64,000 nt of DNA from Rhizophagus irregularis (taxonomy: Eukaryota > Glomeromycota > Glomeromycetes > Glomerales > Glomeraceae), in the NCBI RefSeq assembly GCF_026210795.1, contig NC_089437.1, positions 4,340,001 to 4,404,000 of the forward strand, given 5' to 3'. The position numbers and the translations under genes were made by a program. Each line of letters begins with the position of its first letter. Positions within the stretch are counted from its first letter, which is position 1. The notes below the pieces were generated by a model. That model ran no database searches, was not told the DNA's origin, and saw nothing but the letters and a program-made list of their open reading frames with translations. This document shows positions 21,270-32,639 of this stretch, piece after piece.

Positions 21270-21660
21270 TAAGTTTCAAAGATTTTCGAAACTTACTTTA
21301 AAAGAACATTTTTTAATATTAAAAAACGTTATTTTTTTCTATTTTTTATATGTAGGAAATTGGCTCCAAACGTGGACGCCGATATTCCAAAAGATTTTCG
21401 AAACTTACTTTAAAAAAACGTTTTTAATACTAAAAAGCGTTTTTTATGAATCAATTATAGTAAAAAAACTGTTAATTACCGATCGGTGTAAGTAACGGAA
21501 ATTGGTTAAGTAACGTAAAGTTACTAATTTAGGTCAATTTCCGTTACTCCATATAAGGCACGGGAATTATAGTTACTTTACGTACCTTAATGTGTCACGT
21601 GACTTTACATTGCTTTTACGTTACACATGTTTTAATATATATATATATATGAGCCAGCCT
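21270..21660. repeat. Direct and inverted repeat cluster
   Basis: AAAGATTTTCGAAACTTAC occurs twice about 113 bp apart (about 21278 and 21391), each followed by a TTTTTAATA.TAAAAA-CGTT block. Next is a hairpin made of GTAACGGAAATTG and CAATTTCCGTTAC (about 21494-21556). It looks like remnants of a small transposon. No coding sequence is seen. Confidence 0.45.
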
Positions 21661-21846
21661 ACGGTAAATAAACAAAAATTAAACAATATAAAAAATTTGT
21701 AGTGTAATACTTATTGACTTTATTGTAAAGAACGCAAAAAATTTTACATTATACATTGTCTTAATTATCGATATTTAAATTGAATTGCTACAAATAAGAA
21801 ATAAACAGAAATAACTAGAAAATTTACAAGTTCCTCTTGATTAATT

Positions 21847-22043
21847 TTAATTTTCGCCTAATTTTAATATCTCTTTTAAAATTTTATTCCTTTCTCTTTC
21901 AAATGCAAGTATTTCTTTTTGTTGTTGTCTGTTAGGTAAATTAGATTCTCTTAGAGCATTTGGACTATTTCTCACAGTTGAATTATTTCTTTGCTTTTTT
22001 GATGGTTTACTTGCTTTTTTTATAATATTAAAAAGCCTCTTTT
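21847..22043 (-). pseudogene. Last exon of an unrecognised minus-strand gene (coiled-coil tail)
   Basis: An acceptor (TTTTTAG) at 22044-22050 leads into a 65-codon frame ending TAA at 21847. It encodes a basic segment (IIKKASKPSKKQRNN) and a Gln/Glu/Lys-rich helix (RQQQKEILAFERERNKILKEILKLG). No upstream exons are convincing in the AT-rich DNA to its right. It may be the C-terminus of a decayed repeat-encoded protein. Confidence 0.3.
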
Positions 22044-22294
22044 CTAAAAATATTTAAAGATGTTTTTATTTAGTACATATCAATTATTAAAAAATTATGT
22101 TGAGGTATATATATGATTTATTTCCAGAATCTCCCATCCTTTTTAATAAAGATTTATTTTTATAAGATTTGGGAATATTGAAAACCTAAAGAATATATTT
22201 TGTAGTTCATTGTATTTTATCATATAATTGTGCATTAAAAATGGTTTTAGAATAAATTAAATAAAAATTCAATAATTAAACTTTTTAAAAATAA

Positions 22295-22480
22295 TTAATT
22301 ATAAATAACTCCAAGAAGTAATAAAAATTTGTCATCTCTATTGATATTAGTATGTGCTGACTTGCTAACATTAGTATCAAATCTTAAAAGATTCCAAATT
22401 CCCATAGGAATTAATGTAAATGCCTTAGAAATACCTGCTAAAATCCATTCTTTATTTTTATCATTAGCCAATCTAATAAT
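22295..22480 (-). pseudogene. Short decayed coding fragment, unrecognised
   Basis: The minus-strand reading KNKEWILAGISKAFTLIPMGIWNLLRFDTNVSKSAHTNINRD ends at TAA 22295. It has the look of a protein core (Trp, Gly and an SAHTNINRD motif) similar in style to repeat-encoded proteins of this lineage. No function is assigned. Confidence 0.3.
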
Positions 22481-22499
22481 TAAATTATAGTATCAATTA

Positions 22500-23960
22500 G
22501 AAAATCCTAAATACATAAAATTTAATAATATGTATATACCAATGGCTTGCTTATTTTATGTAAGTTTTATTTTTTCAAGTATATCAAATACTTCACTTCA
22601 CTTTTGGTTTCAAGATATAGTATAAAATACACCAGTCTCTTAGTTTTAATTGATATTTCAACTTTTTTAATATTTCTAATGTAAAAAGTTTTAAGTTAAA
22701 AATTATAAATAGTTAAAATTAAAAAAAATATTTTATCTATTAAAATAAACTAAGCAAATTTTATAAATATATTTTAAATACTTGATAACAGATAAACAAG
22801 GTTATTTGTAAAATTTAATAATTATTATTTAATATATTAATTAAAATTTTATATTGCAACATACCTAATGCCTATTCTAAAAGTATATCTACTAATATAC
22901 TCTTTACTATTGATATGATTAAAACAAATTTCATTATTTGTATCTTCTTTTACAATTGAAAATATAGCTGCAAATATATTTTAATATACATTTATACTTT
23001 TATTATTAGTAAAAACTCTTGTAAATATCAGAGTTTTAGTTTAATAATAAGTAGTTTTATAAATTTTTTGGTGGAATTTGAACCAAAATTTCAGGTGTAA
23101 TTAAATGAAATTTAAGTGAAATATTAGGTATTTAATTAAAAATTTTAATTAATAGTTATGATAATTGAATTTTACTGTTATAATTTAAAAATATTATATA
23201 TATTCTTTCAGAAGTTTTCAACATAAACAACTAATTTCCATTCTTTAATTTCTCCTTAAATTCTCTTAAATAACATATCAATTTCTAATAAAATGAATTA
23301 ATAATGCAAAAGATTATTCTTTTCTCATACAAACAATTAATATTTGCCTATTGTGAAAAAATTCTAAAAAAAATTTAAAAATTAATTTGTTTATTTATAT
23401 AATTAAATAAAATGAAAATAATAATTGACAAAATATTTATTTTATATTATAATCTTAGATATTAATGACCCTAACATCATCATATAAAAAATGGTAACCA
23501 GATTTATTACCAGGTTACATATAATCTGTACACATAATCTAGACAATTATTTTTAATAATTATATTTTGATTAATTTTTAAATGTAATATTTTTTTCATC
23601 AGAAAATAAAAATTCAAAAACTTATATATATTTTAATTGTATTATTTATTATAATAAAAATAATTATTGCTAATAAATTGCATATTTTATTTAATATTAT
23701 AATTATTTACTTTTTTTTGTTTTTAATGACTAAATTATTTTTTTTTTTTTGCAAGATAGTGCAATTTGTGAGTTTATTAATTATATATAGGAATACAAAA
23801 ACATCTGTTATATAACTAATTTATTAAAACTCCAAACCAGTTTCCTATCTATAAGATTGCTCCTGTGCCTTACCATTACCTTATAAAATTCACCTATATT
23901 CTTCTATAGTTACTATTGAATTATATAGAATCACCATATTATAAGATTTCAATATATGCT
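22500..23960. other. AT-rich spacer, no gene seen
   Basis: A/T content is extreme with stops in all frames. Nothing recognised. Confidence 0.55.
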
Positions 23961-23968
23961 TCCACTAC

Positions 23969-26900
23969 AGGACCCCGAACAATACATATATAGGTAACAA
24001 AAAAATTTGCTTAGCCATCATATAAAAAAATTTTTTAGGTTATATTTTATTTGCTTAAATTTAAAAAAATTTTTTATCATACCTACGTTTTCAAATGCGT
24101 AACCAAGACAGGTTTAACTAAACTCAGATATTGAGTTTACGTAGCAAAATCCCTAATTTAGTAATCTTAATTTTCTGGATTTTTTTTTTCTTTTTATGTA
24201 TTTAGTTCTTTGTTCTTTTATGCTCACGCACAGTTTATATCTTTATCAAAACCATCTTTATACATATATACATATACAGTATACACATTTTTCCAAGTCT
24301 TAGATAGACATATACATTATGGTTGGCTGGAAATATTCTAAACAATGGTTACAAAAACATCCATATGTTGCTAAAGTTGTACGTGCTAAAAAAGTTATTT
24401 GCATATGTGGAGCAGTAATAAAATTTAATAGGAAATATGATGAAGATTATATTAATCGTCATGCAAATGGTCCAGGATGTAAAAGGAAAGATGGACAACG
24501 AAGTATTTTATGTTTTTTTGCAAAATCAACAACAGATAAAGATGATGATATAGATATTGAAAATTCGGATGATGACTGGGATAATTGGGAGAGTGAAGTA
24601 GAAGATACGATGGATGATGATGATATTATTACAGTAGATGAAGCTGAAAATGAAATTAGTGAAGAAAATAATAATATAATAATTAATCCAACATATATTA
24701 ATCAAGTATCTAACAAGAGAAAGGGATGTTTAGGGCTCTGTTCAGATTTAATTACAAATTATGTTGATAGAACACCAGCAAGTTATGGTGGAGCTCGTCG
24801 TGTTGAAGTAATTGCTAAAGAAATGTTTCCAAATAAATTTCCTCATAAATTTACAAGAAAAAAACTTACAACATCACAAAAACGTGCATTAAATCGGAAA
24901 ATTTATGCAGAATCTCAATGGCGTGTTGATAAAGAATGTGAGTTTTTTTTGGGGGAAAAATTAAAAATTTACTTGTTTAATGAAAATCTTTTCTATTTAA
25001 ATAATAGGTGTTGCGGTACGCGCTAAAACATGTACAGGTTATTCCGAAAAAGGGATTTGTGATGAATGTTTAACATTAAAACACAATAATCTATTAGAAA
25101 ATCGTCTTGCCGTCCCAAAACCAGCACCTCAGAATCTCAAATTTACACCAAAATTTTATTTTGAAACTAATTCTTTAAAAAAACATTTGCAAAATCAAGA
25201 TCTCCGTGAAATTTGGTCTATTGTTAAAGACGACGATCATACAAATATATGGATTACATTAGCAGATAAAGCTATTCATGGCGTATTTAATGAAAAACCT
25301 GTTTTTGAAGGACTTTGTGAAATAATGGTTCAAGCCTCCATTCGTAAAGATAATAATAAAGGCAAGCAAAATTTCACATATAATGAGGAATTTACGAACT
25401 TCCTCATTATATTAGGAAGTTTTAGCACTCGAGCTCTTGATATTTTTCGTCAAAATTTGGAAGGGCGCACAATTCAAAACATACGGTATGATCTGCTTAT
25501 TTTATTATCTATAAAAAGTATGTTAATTTGTTAAAAAATTTTCTATCCAACTAAATAGAAAACTTCGTACTAACGATGAAGATACACTTACGAATCCTAC
25601 CTTTTCATTTAAGAATGTTGCCAAATTTAAAAGGCTAATTGATACATTAAATTATCAAGGGCCTATAGCTGCTATGTCTGACAATACCAAATTAAAACCT
25701 GCTCTTCGTTATCATTCTGGTTTAGGATGTATTGTTGGGTCGACACTTTCTATCGAAGAAACTAAAATTAATGCATATAAAGATATCCCAATAATTATTA
25801 ATGATATCAAAATTAAAAAAACTATTGCGAATGACGTGCGTGCCTATATATTGCAAGTAGTATTATATATACAGTATATATATATAATATATATTTATTT
25901 ATAATAAATTATATCATTTATATACATACAACTGAATTCGTAGTCATATTTATTTCAATTATTATTATTATTATTAGGTACCATTACCAAACTTTCCGCC
26001 AGTAGTTATTGCATTAATTGCCAATACTGGGTCTGATAATCAGTCAACTGTAACGAATTTTCATCAAGAATTATTGACTCAAATGGCACCGCAGCTTAAT
26101 CTTTCAATATTATCAATTGGTTCAGATGGCCATATTGTTGAATTTAAAGCTCAAACTGCAATCCAAAGACACCCAACAGATGAACGGCTAGTTTTTCAGA
26201 ATGACAAATTTGGAATTAATTTCAGCTGCCCGATTTTTCCAAACGTAGGACCTGTTGTCCGCGTACAAGATCCTAAGCACGCAAAAAAAACCAGCCGCAA
26301 TGCTATAATGTCTGGTGCACGGCTTCTTACTTTTGGAAATTCAACAGTACGGTTTGAGCAACTATTAAAGTTATCCCATATCCCAAATTCGGTAATGTAT
26401 CGTCAAGATGTGATAAAACTTGACCATCAAGATGACGGTGCTGCATACCGTGTGTTTTGTTCAGGAAATTTACAAAATTGTTATGGTATTATTAAACAGG
26501 ATATGCGGGGAATTTTTGTATATCTTTTTATTATGGGTTAGTAATTTATTATTATACGTAATTCTTGTTTTTTTTTTGCTTTATTCATTCAATTTATTAA
26601 TATATTTTTGAAATTAGGAGAACTCATTGATAGTTACTTAAATCGAGAAATAATTCCATTAGAAAGAATTAAAATGTCAATGACAGCTTTTTTCTTTTTA
26701 CAACTTTGGAAAAAGCATATAGCAAATATGAGTGAAAAACATCCTGATTTTATTTCTTTAAACAAGAATTTTTTAGCGGATCAAAGTTTTGCAATTTTTA
26801 TTTCTCGTCGCAATCTATGATATTATTAGTAATATCACACCGAGTATTATTTAAATTACCCATTTTTGCCGTGGATGCATGGATCAGAGGTTTGTGAACA

Positions 26901-28667
26901 TTTTTTTGGCATAGCACGCCAAATTAATTCAGATTTTAATTATTTTGAACTATTACAATTAGTTCCAAAAATTTCTCAATATGCCAAAGCATTAAGAGCA
27001 AAAAATATTATATTAGAAAAGGAAAAATCAGTGCGTGAAGGTAAATTATTCGATTAGTATGTTTAAAATCGATTAAATTATTAGTTTTTTAAGTGTTTCT
27101 TTTCACTTAGGTTACCATTTCGATTATAATGTAGGAGATATTAACTCAAGGAATTTGGCAACGCTATGTACTTGGCTATCAGATGCTGAAATTACTCTGA
27201 CCATAGAGCATTCATACGAATTAGCATCTGAACTTGCTAATGCTCTCGATATAGATACTATTCAACGTGTAAATCCTTTAATATTACAGCCATATGTTTT
27301 GATAGAGAAGCAAAATTCGGAGATATCAGCTGGAATTGAGCCAAATTCTGAAATTGATGAATTTTCTGAAATCAATAGAGAAATTTCTGATGCGATCGAT
27401 CGAACTAAACACAGCTCCGGCAGTAATGGTATTTTTGATTCTTTGAATAGTGAAGATAATACTGATGATCGTATTCACCAAAAAAAGATTATTTCAATTT
27501 TAAATGCTACAAAAACATATAATAATGAAGAATAAACTCGGTATATATAATTTATTAATTTTACTTTTATATTCAATTCAACGTTAAAAAATACTATATT
27601 AATACTATTTTAAAAAGATCCTCTTATTAGATATCTTCTTCCAACAAAAGAATTGGATTATTTAACTATGATTGCATTACGAAGACATCATGAAGCATAT
27701 AATTCAAGGCCAATTGAAAGACAATATCGTGTATATTATGATAAGCAAACAAATACTGGAAATATTAATCCAAATAAGGCTAGTCAAATTGTTTCACATT
27801 TCACAAATAATAATGATCCAACAGTACATTATATAAAGCCACGCGAAAAACGATGGAAAGAAAATTGGAAAACAATGGCTATGAGTCTTGCGAATTTACA
27901 AAATTCTGAATTGTCAAAGCAAAAACGAACCATTCATAATTATAATCGTAAAACTAATAATGCGAGTAAGTCAGTATAATATATTTATTATTTTGTATAA
28001 AATTTTACTAATAATTTGTTATTTAAATGTAGTTATGTATATTGAATCAGCAAATGTTACTCAAGATTTTCCCTTACGGCAAGATGATTTTGTTATTGTA
28101 ATATATGGAAAAAAAATCTGTGTTGCTAAAATAATAGCAATGTATTATGAAGGCTATGGTAACCATTGTTATACTCAAGATGCGATTAATCAAATTGAAG
28201 ATTTATCATATATTTCTTTACAAGTGTATTTACCGATTCATCTTAATATTTTTGCAAGCCAAACTTTGGAAGGCTATGTATTATTTACCCATCGTTGTCC
28301 TCAAAATATTTTATATCATATTAACACAAATGAACTAATAATTAGTAAAAGTTCATTAACTTTAATAGGAATGGCACGAAATACTTTTAATTATTTTAAT
28401 CGTGACGATATTAGAAATACAATTATTAATATGATGTAATATGTTAATAATAAAGAGTTTAATACAATTATCTAAAAAACTATTATTCAAATTAACGCTA
28501 ATTAAATAGATATATATTAATATGTTATAAAATAGATTGCATAACGAAATGGAATTTTAAAAGTCATATGAAAAATTTGCTTAGCCGAATTGAAAATAAT
28601 TTGCTTATTGATCATAATAAAAAATTGAGATTTTAATATGACCTCTATATGTATTGTTCGGGGTCCT
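23969..28667 (+). mobile_element. 4.7-kb DNA transposon with TIRs and perfect 8-bp TSD
   Basis: Terminal inverted repeats begin AGGACCCCGAACAATACATA and continue about 26 bp with one mismatch. The element is flanked by identical 8-bp duplications, TCCACTAC at 23961-23968 and 28668-28675. It carries a single eight-exon transposase gene. An 8-bp duplication is characteristic of hAT, P-element and KDZ-type DNA transposons. Two short relatives sharing the termini lie at 11416-11598 and 32115-32348. Intact duplications point to fairly recent insertion. Confidence 0.9.
24319..28439 (+). pseudogene. Transposase of the 8-bp-TSD transposon, eight exons, three lesions
   Basis: Spliced exons are 24319-24937, 25008-25485, 25559-25856, 25978-26536, 26618-27040, 27111-27540, 27631-27965 and 28033-28439, with GT-AG phases that fit. 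The N-terminus has a zinc-finger-like CXCG...H...C block (residues about 30-60) ending RSILCFF, then an acidic linker. The core shows SDNTKLKPALRYHS (exon 3), IGSDGHI and QDPKHAKKTSRN (exon 4), and GSEVCEHFFGIARQ (exon 5). These are plausible Asp, Asp and Glu sites of an RNase H-fold transposase in the hAT/P/KDZ range. Damage: two single-base deletions (near 26813 and 26843) and a TAA at 27533-27535. The last exon encodes a separate, well-preserved domain beginning near FPLRQDDFVIVIYG, of unknown role. The exact superfamily is unresolved. Confidence 0.78.
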
Positions 28668-29038
28668 TCCACTACCTCTAAACAAAAAAAAAAAAGGATT
28701 ATGTTATATTTATATATATAGCTTAATTATTTTGATACTTTATAAATATTATTAAATATCATGCTATATACAATTTATCTTTAATATAATAAAGAAACCA
28801 TTCTGCACTTCAAATTTGTTGAAGAATTTGATTGGTTACTTCATTATAATGAGAAAAATTTGACATATTTTATTAGCTAAGTGTTATGTAATTTGTTATA
28901 TCAAAATTCGCTATAAAAAAGGTAAACTGTAATATTATTTCTAATACATTATATTAGGATCTCACTTACTTCTAATAAAGGTTTCTGGAAAAAAATTTAA
29001 ATTTACTAGTAGAAATTCCGAATTTGACAGTGGGCCAA

Positions 29039-30252
29039 GGGCTCTAGGGTTCATTGGATAAACCTGACCTGAAATTTTTTCAGGTCAGGTCAGGTCAGGT
29101 TATATCAGGTTGTCTGTTTGACCTGACCTGACCTGAAACCTGAAAAATTTCAGAACTATTTTTATTAAAGTATTGAAAAAAAACGGTACAAAACTTTTTT
29201 TTTAATATAATATTATGAAAAAAAACGTTTTTGCAACGTTTTTTATTAAAACTAGTGTTCACCTGTTGTCTACAACAACAGTTAATATGTAATTCCGGCC
29301 AGAATTAAAAGATCTGCAAAGAATTTCCTTTTTTGGAAATTTGAGCAACACAATTTTTTAATTTCTCTGAAAAGTAACAGAAGACAAAATTTCCTTTTTT
29401 GGTCTTGTGTAACATTGGCGACGAATAGGAGTAGGGTTACACAATTCAAATGACTTATTTATATGGTTAATCTAAACATAACGCCCACGTGATTGCAGTG
29501 TTTTTTAATATATAGATAGATATTGAAAAAAAATATTGCAAAACGTTTTTTTTAAATGTTTTCGCAACGTTATTATTGAAATATCAAAAAAAAACGTTAC
29601 GAAACATTTTTTTAATATAATATTATGAAAAAACGTTTTCGCAACGTTTTTTCTCGAAATATTGCGATTCAACATTTTTATATTAAAATCATATAAAAAA
29701 GTGAATCCCAATACTGCAATTCACTTTTTATATATAGAATTAATATAAAAAAAGTGAGTTGCAATATCGCAAATCACTTTTATTATATAAAATCAATATA
29801 AAAAAGTGAGTTGCGGTATTGCGATTCACTTTTTTATATTGATTTTGTATAAAAAAAGTGAGTTGCGGTATTGCGATTCACTTTTTTATATAGATTCTAT
29901 ATAAAAAAAGTGAGTTGCGGTATTGCGATTCACTTTTTTTTATATAGAATTAATATAAAAAAGTGAATCGCAATATCGCAACTCACTTTTATTATATAAA
30001 ATCAATATAAAAAAGTGAATCGCAATATTGCAACTCACTTTTATTATATAAAATCAATATAAAAAAGTGAATCGCAATACTGCAACTCACTTTTATTATA
30101 TAGTAGAATCAATAGTTTCAGGTCATCAGGTCAATCAGGTCAGGTCAATCTTCATACCTGACCTGAATTTTTTTTAAAAATCTCATACCTGATCTGAATT
30201 TCAGGTCAGGTCAGGTCAGGTTACCTGAATTTGGCTGACCTGTTCGAAGCTC
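29039..30252. mobile_element. Word-terminus element with CAGGT repeats at both ends
   Basis: The left end is rich in CAGGT/ACCTG words (29070-29150), and the right end has the same words in inverted arrangement (30118-30245), closing with GACCTGTTCGAAGCTC. The interior consists of AACGTT-type hairpins (29160-29660) and a hairpin satellite (29660-30110). There is no coding capacity. It is interpreted as a non-autonomous DNA element; the class is unknown. A target duplication is not evident. Confidence 0.6.
29695..30110. repeat. Hairpin satellite (AAGTGAGTTGC...GCGATTCACTT units)
   Basis: About eight tandem units of roughly 55-60 bp each form a near-perfect hairpin: AAAAAGTGA-RTYGC-RRTAYYGC-RAYTCACTTTTT, spaced by TATATAGAATCAATATA-like linkers. 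Units left of about 29940 mostly read GAGTTGC...GCGATTC and those to the right read GAATCGC...GCAACTC, so the array reverses orientation near its centre. Confidence 0.75.
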
Positions 30253-30638
30253 TATTTACTAGTAAATAGTAATTTTACCTTTCTCCAATTTTTAATATTA
30301 TTAGTTTATAATTGATTTAAAAGAAAAAAAATTATAATAATGCAATATAACATTTCCTTTTTTAGATATAATTTATTTATTTATAGTAGAACGAATCATT
30401 AAAAATTTTTTTTTGGTGATTTTACTTTAGAGTTACGGTGACCTTTATTATAAGTAAGCAGGGTCCTATTGTATTATGGTTTAAAAAGACTCTATATACT
30501 TTTTTAAAAAATTTAGCATCAGCTTTTTCAATAGAATTAATTAAATATTTGTATAAAAAAAATGATTTTAAATATATATAGAATATAAACAAATCTATTG
30601 AATTGGATTTGTTAAATATCTGCCATTTATTTCTGCTA

Positions 30639-30822
30639 CAGTCAAACCTTTATATAACGATATGTCAGGACACATATGAAATTTTTAGAAAATATCATTT
30701 TATTAAAGTTATACCGATATTTATATGTCCTCACATATAGTAGAAAAATAAAATTTTATCGGTATATCAAGTTTTTAATAGTATATCAGTATATCAAATA
30801 TCGGTATATCGAGGTTAGACTG
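30639..30822. mobile_element. pogo-like MITE
   Basis: The left terminus CAGTCAAACCTTTATATAACG and right terminus (complement CAGTCTAACCTCGATATACC) form an imperfect inverted repeat, flanked by TA on both sides. This terminus type is characteristic of pogo/Tigger-like Tc1-mariner elements. The length of 184 bp indicates a non-autonomous MITE. Confidence 0.65.
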
Positions 30823-31104
30823 TACTTTTTTTTCATATTATTTCCATTTTTTTTTAAATTCCTTTTATCATGAAACTAAGTAACAGATTTGTTGAAGTAA
30901 GTGTATTTGATGTACAGTCAAATCTTAATATAGCGAACTCTTGATATAGTGAATTTTTCAGACAACTATAATAAATTTCTCCTTACTATAATTAAAGCTC
31001 TGAACAGGTCAGTTCAGTGCAGTTTTTTTCAAGTTCAGGTAAGAACTGAAACTGAATGAAACCCAAACCAGAACTATCCGGTTTAGTTCGATTCTATCCA
31101 ATTT

Positions 31105-32065
31105 TAAGAAAAAATGTGAAAATCGAAATAACTTGGCAACCAGTGATCGTATAAAGACAAGCAATAGCCCATTAGTATTGTCTCATCGAGACGCGTTGAA
31201 TGGTGGTAAAATCATCTCTCTAGTTTTGATATATCCTGAGATAATCAATGCTAAACATTTTTTATAAAACTAGCGATAGAATCGTATCTATTGATCCTAG
31301 AGAAATAATCTTTGCATCATTCAATAGGTCTTAATGAGACGAATCTAATGAGCTTTTTTTCATTTTTTATGATCACTACATAACGAGTTATCTTAATTTT
31401 CGCATTTTTTTAAATTTTTGAACGTTAAAAAATAAAAATTCTGATCTAAAATATAATCCATCTTCTACTAATTGTATTGAAATGATCTTTAGCTCATTAG
31501 AACTGTCTCAATGAGACAAGTTGAATGACAGTAAGATCATGTCTCTAGCATTGATAGATACCTTTCTAATACTAATTTTCTAAAATTGCTTAGCATGATT
31601 TATCTCATGATATACCGATGCTAGAGATATGATCTTACTGTCATTCAACTCGTCTCATTGAGAAGGTTCTAATGAGCTAAAGATCGTTCTAATATAATCA
31701 GTAAAAGATGGGTTATATCTTAGATCGGGATTTTTATTTTTTGACGTTTAAAAATTTAAAAATGCGAAAATTAAGATAACTCGTTATGTAGTGATCATAA
31801 AAAAAATAAAAAAAGGCTCATTAGATTCGTCTCATTAAGACCTATCGAATGATGCAAAGATCATTTCTCTAGGATCAATAAATACGATTATATCCCTAGT
31901 TTTATAAAAAATGTTTAGCATTAATTATCTCATAATATATTGAAGTTAGAGAGATGATTTTACCACTATTCAACGCGTCTCGATGAGATGATTCTAATAA
32001 GCTATTGATCGTCTTTATATGATCGCTGGTTGCTGAGTTATTTCGATTTTCGCATTTTTTTTTAA
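31105..32065. repeat. ~960-bp imperfect palindrome with six repeated modules
   Basis: The left arm (from AAAATGTGAAAATCGAAATAAC) pairs along its length with the right arm (ending GTTATTTCGATTTTCGCATT). The centre is near 31588. Six copies of a module built on AGCTCATTAGA.TCGTCTCATTGAGAC and TTGAATG-GTAAGATCATCTCTCTAG occur, three per arm, in alternating orientation. Confidence 0.75.
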
Positions 32066-32114
32066 ATAAAATAGAATAGAACTGAACCGAATGGTTCTGG
32101 TTCCAAAACTGAAC

Positions 32115-32348
32115 AGGATCCCGAGCAATACTGAAATAGGTAACAAGAAATAACGCGTAGAATAGGCTAAAATAATCATGAAAATCTTTCCTTTTTTAGA
32201 TAAATTTTGATAACGTTGGTAAGAAATATATTACTTTATTTAGTAACTGACTGACATTATCATAATTCCAGCCCTGAAAAAATGCGTAGAGCTAATAGTA
32301 AAATTTTGCCAATTTCCTATGACCTATTTATATATTGTTCGGGGTCCT
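32115..32348. mobile_element. 234-bp MITE with perfect 8-bp TSD
   Basis: Termini AGGATCCCGAGCAATACTG and the complement of GTTCGGGGTCCT match the 4.7-kb transposon at 23969-28667. It is flanked by AACTGAAC on both sides (32107-32114 and 32349-32356). It is a deletion-type or unrelated-interior derivative that could be moved by the same transposase. Confidence 0.82.
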
Positions 32349-32639
32349 AACTGAACCGAGAACTGAATCGAATTTTTGGTTCAAACTGGAACCGTTCGAA
32401 GCTTTAGCTATAATGAATTAACCAATCAAATCTCTTAAAATCTTTACTATAGCCTTATAGCAAAGTTGAGGTCTGAAACCTAGGGTTCGTTATAACAAGA
32501 GTTGACTGTAATATTAATCAATAACTTTTTTAACAAAATATAATATAAGTGATCAATCTATAACTTGTAAAACTTGTATAAATAATTACATTTAATAAAT
32601 CACTAATAGGTTTAACAATCATAATTGTTTTAATATAAC

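Larger units (their letters stand above)
30993..32406. mobile_element. Word-terminus fold-back element (GAAC words) nested in a MITE
   Basis: The left end is TAAAGCTCTGAACAGGTCAG followed by GAACTGAAAC-like words. The right end, read in complement, starts TAAAGCTTCGAACGGTTCC. Between them is a ~960-bp palindrome, and in the right flank a 234-bp MITE. A short direct repeat CTATAAT lies at both edges and may be the target duplication. There is no coding capacity. Confidence 0.6.
30915..32508. mobile_element. pogo-like MITE interrupted by a nested element
   Basis: The left terminus is CAGTCAAATCTTAATATAGC. The complement of the right end is CAGTCAACTCTTGTTATAAC. TA flanks both sides (30913-30914 and 32509-32510). 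Without the insert at 30993-32406 the element would be about 180 bp, like its neighbour at 30639. Confidence 0.65.

Noticed and set aside
24938-25026. Alternative C-terminus of the first transposase exon by read-through
   Set aside because: The read-through covers an intron with GTGAG donor and AATAG acceptor; splicing restores the long frame in the correct phase.
29695-30110. Regularly spaced repeats resembling a CRISPR array
   Set aside because: The units are hairpins with near-identical linkers, there are no unique spacers, and the DNA is clearly eukaryotic.
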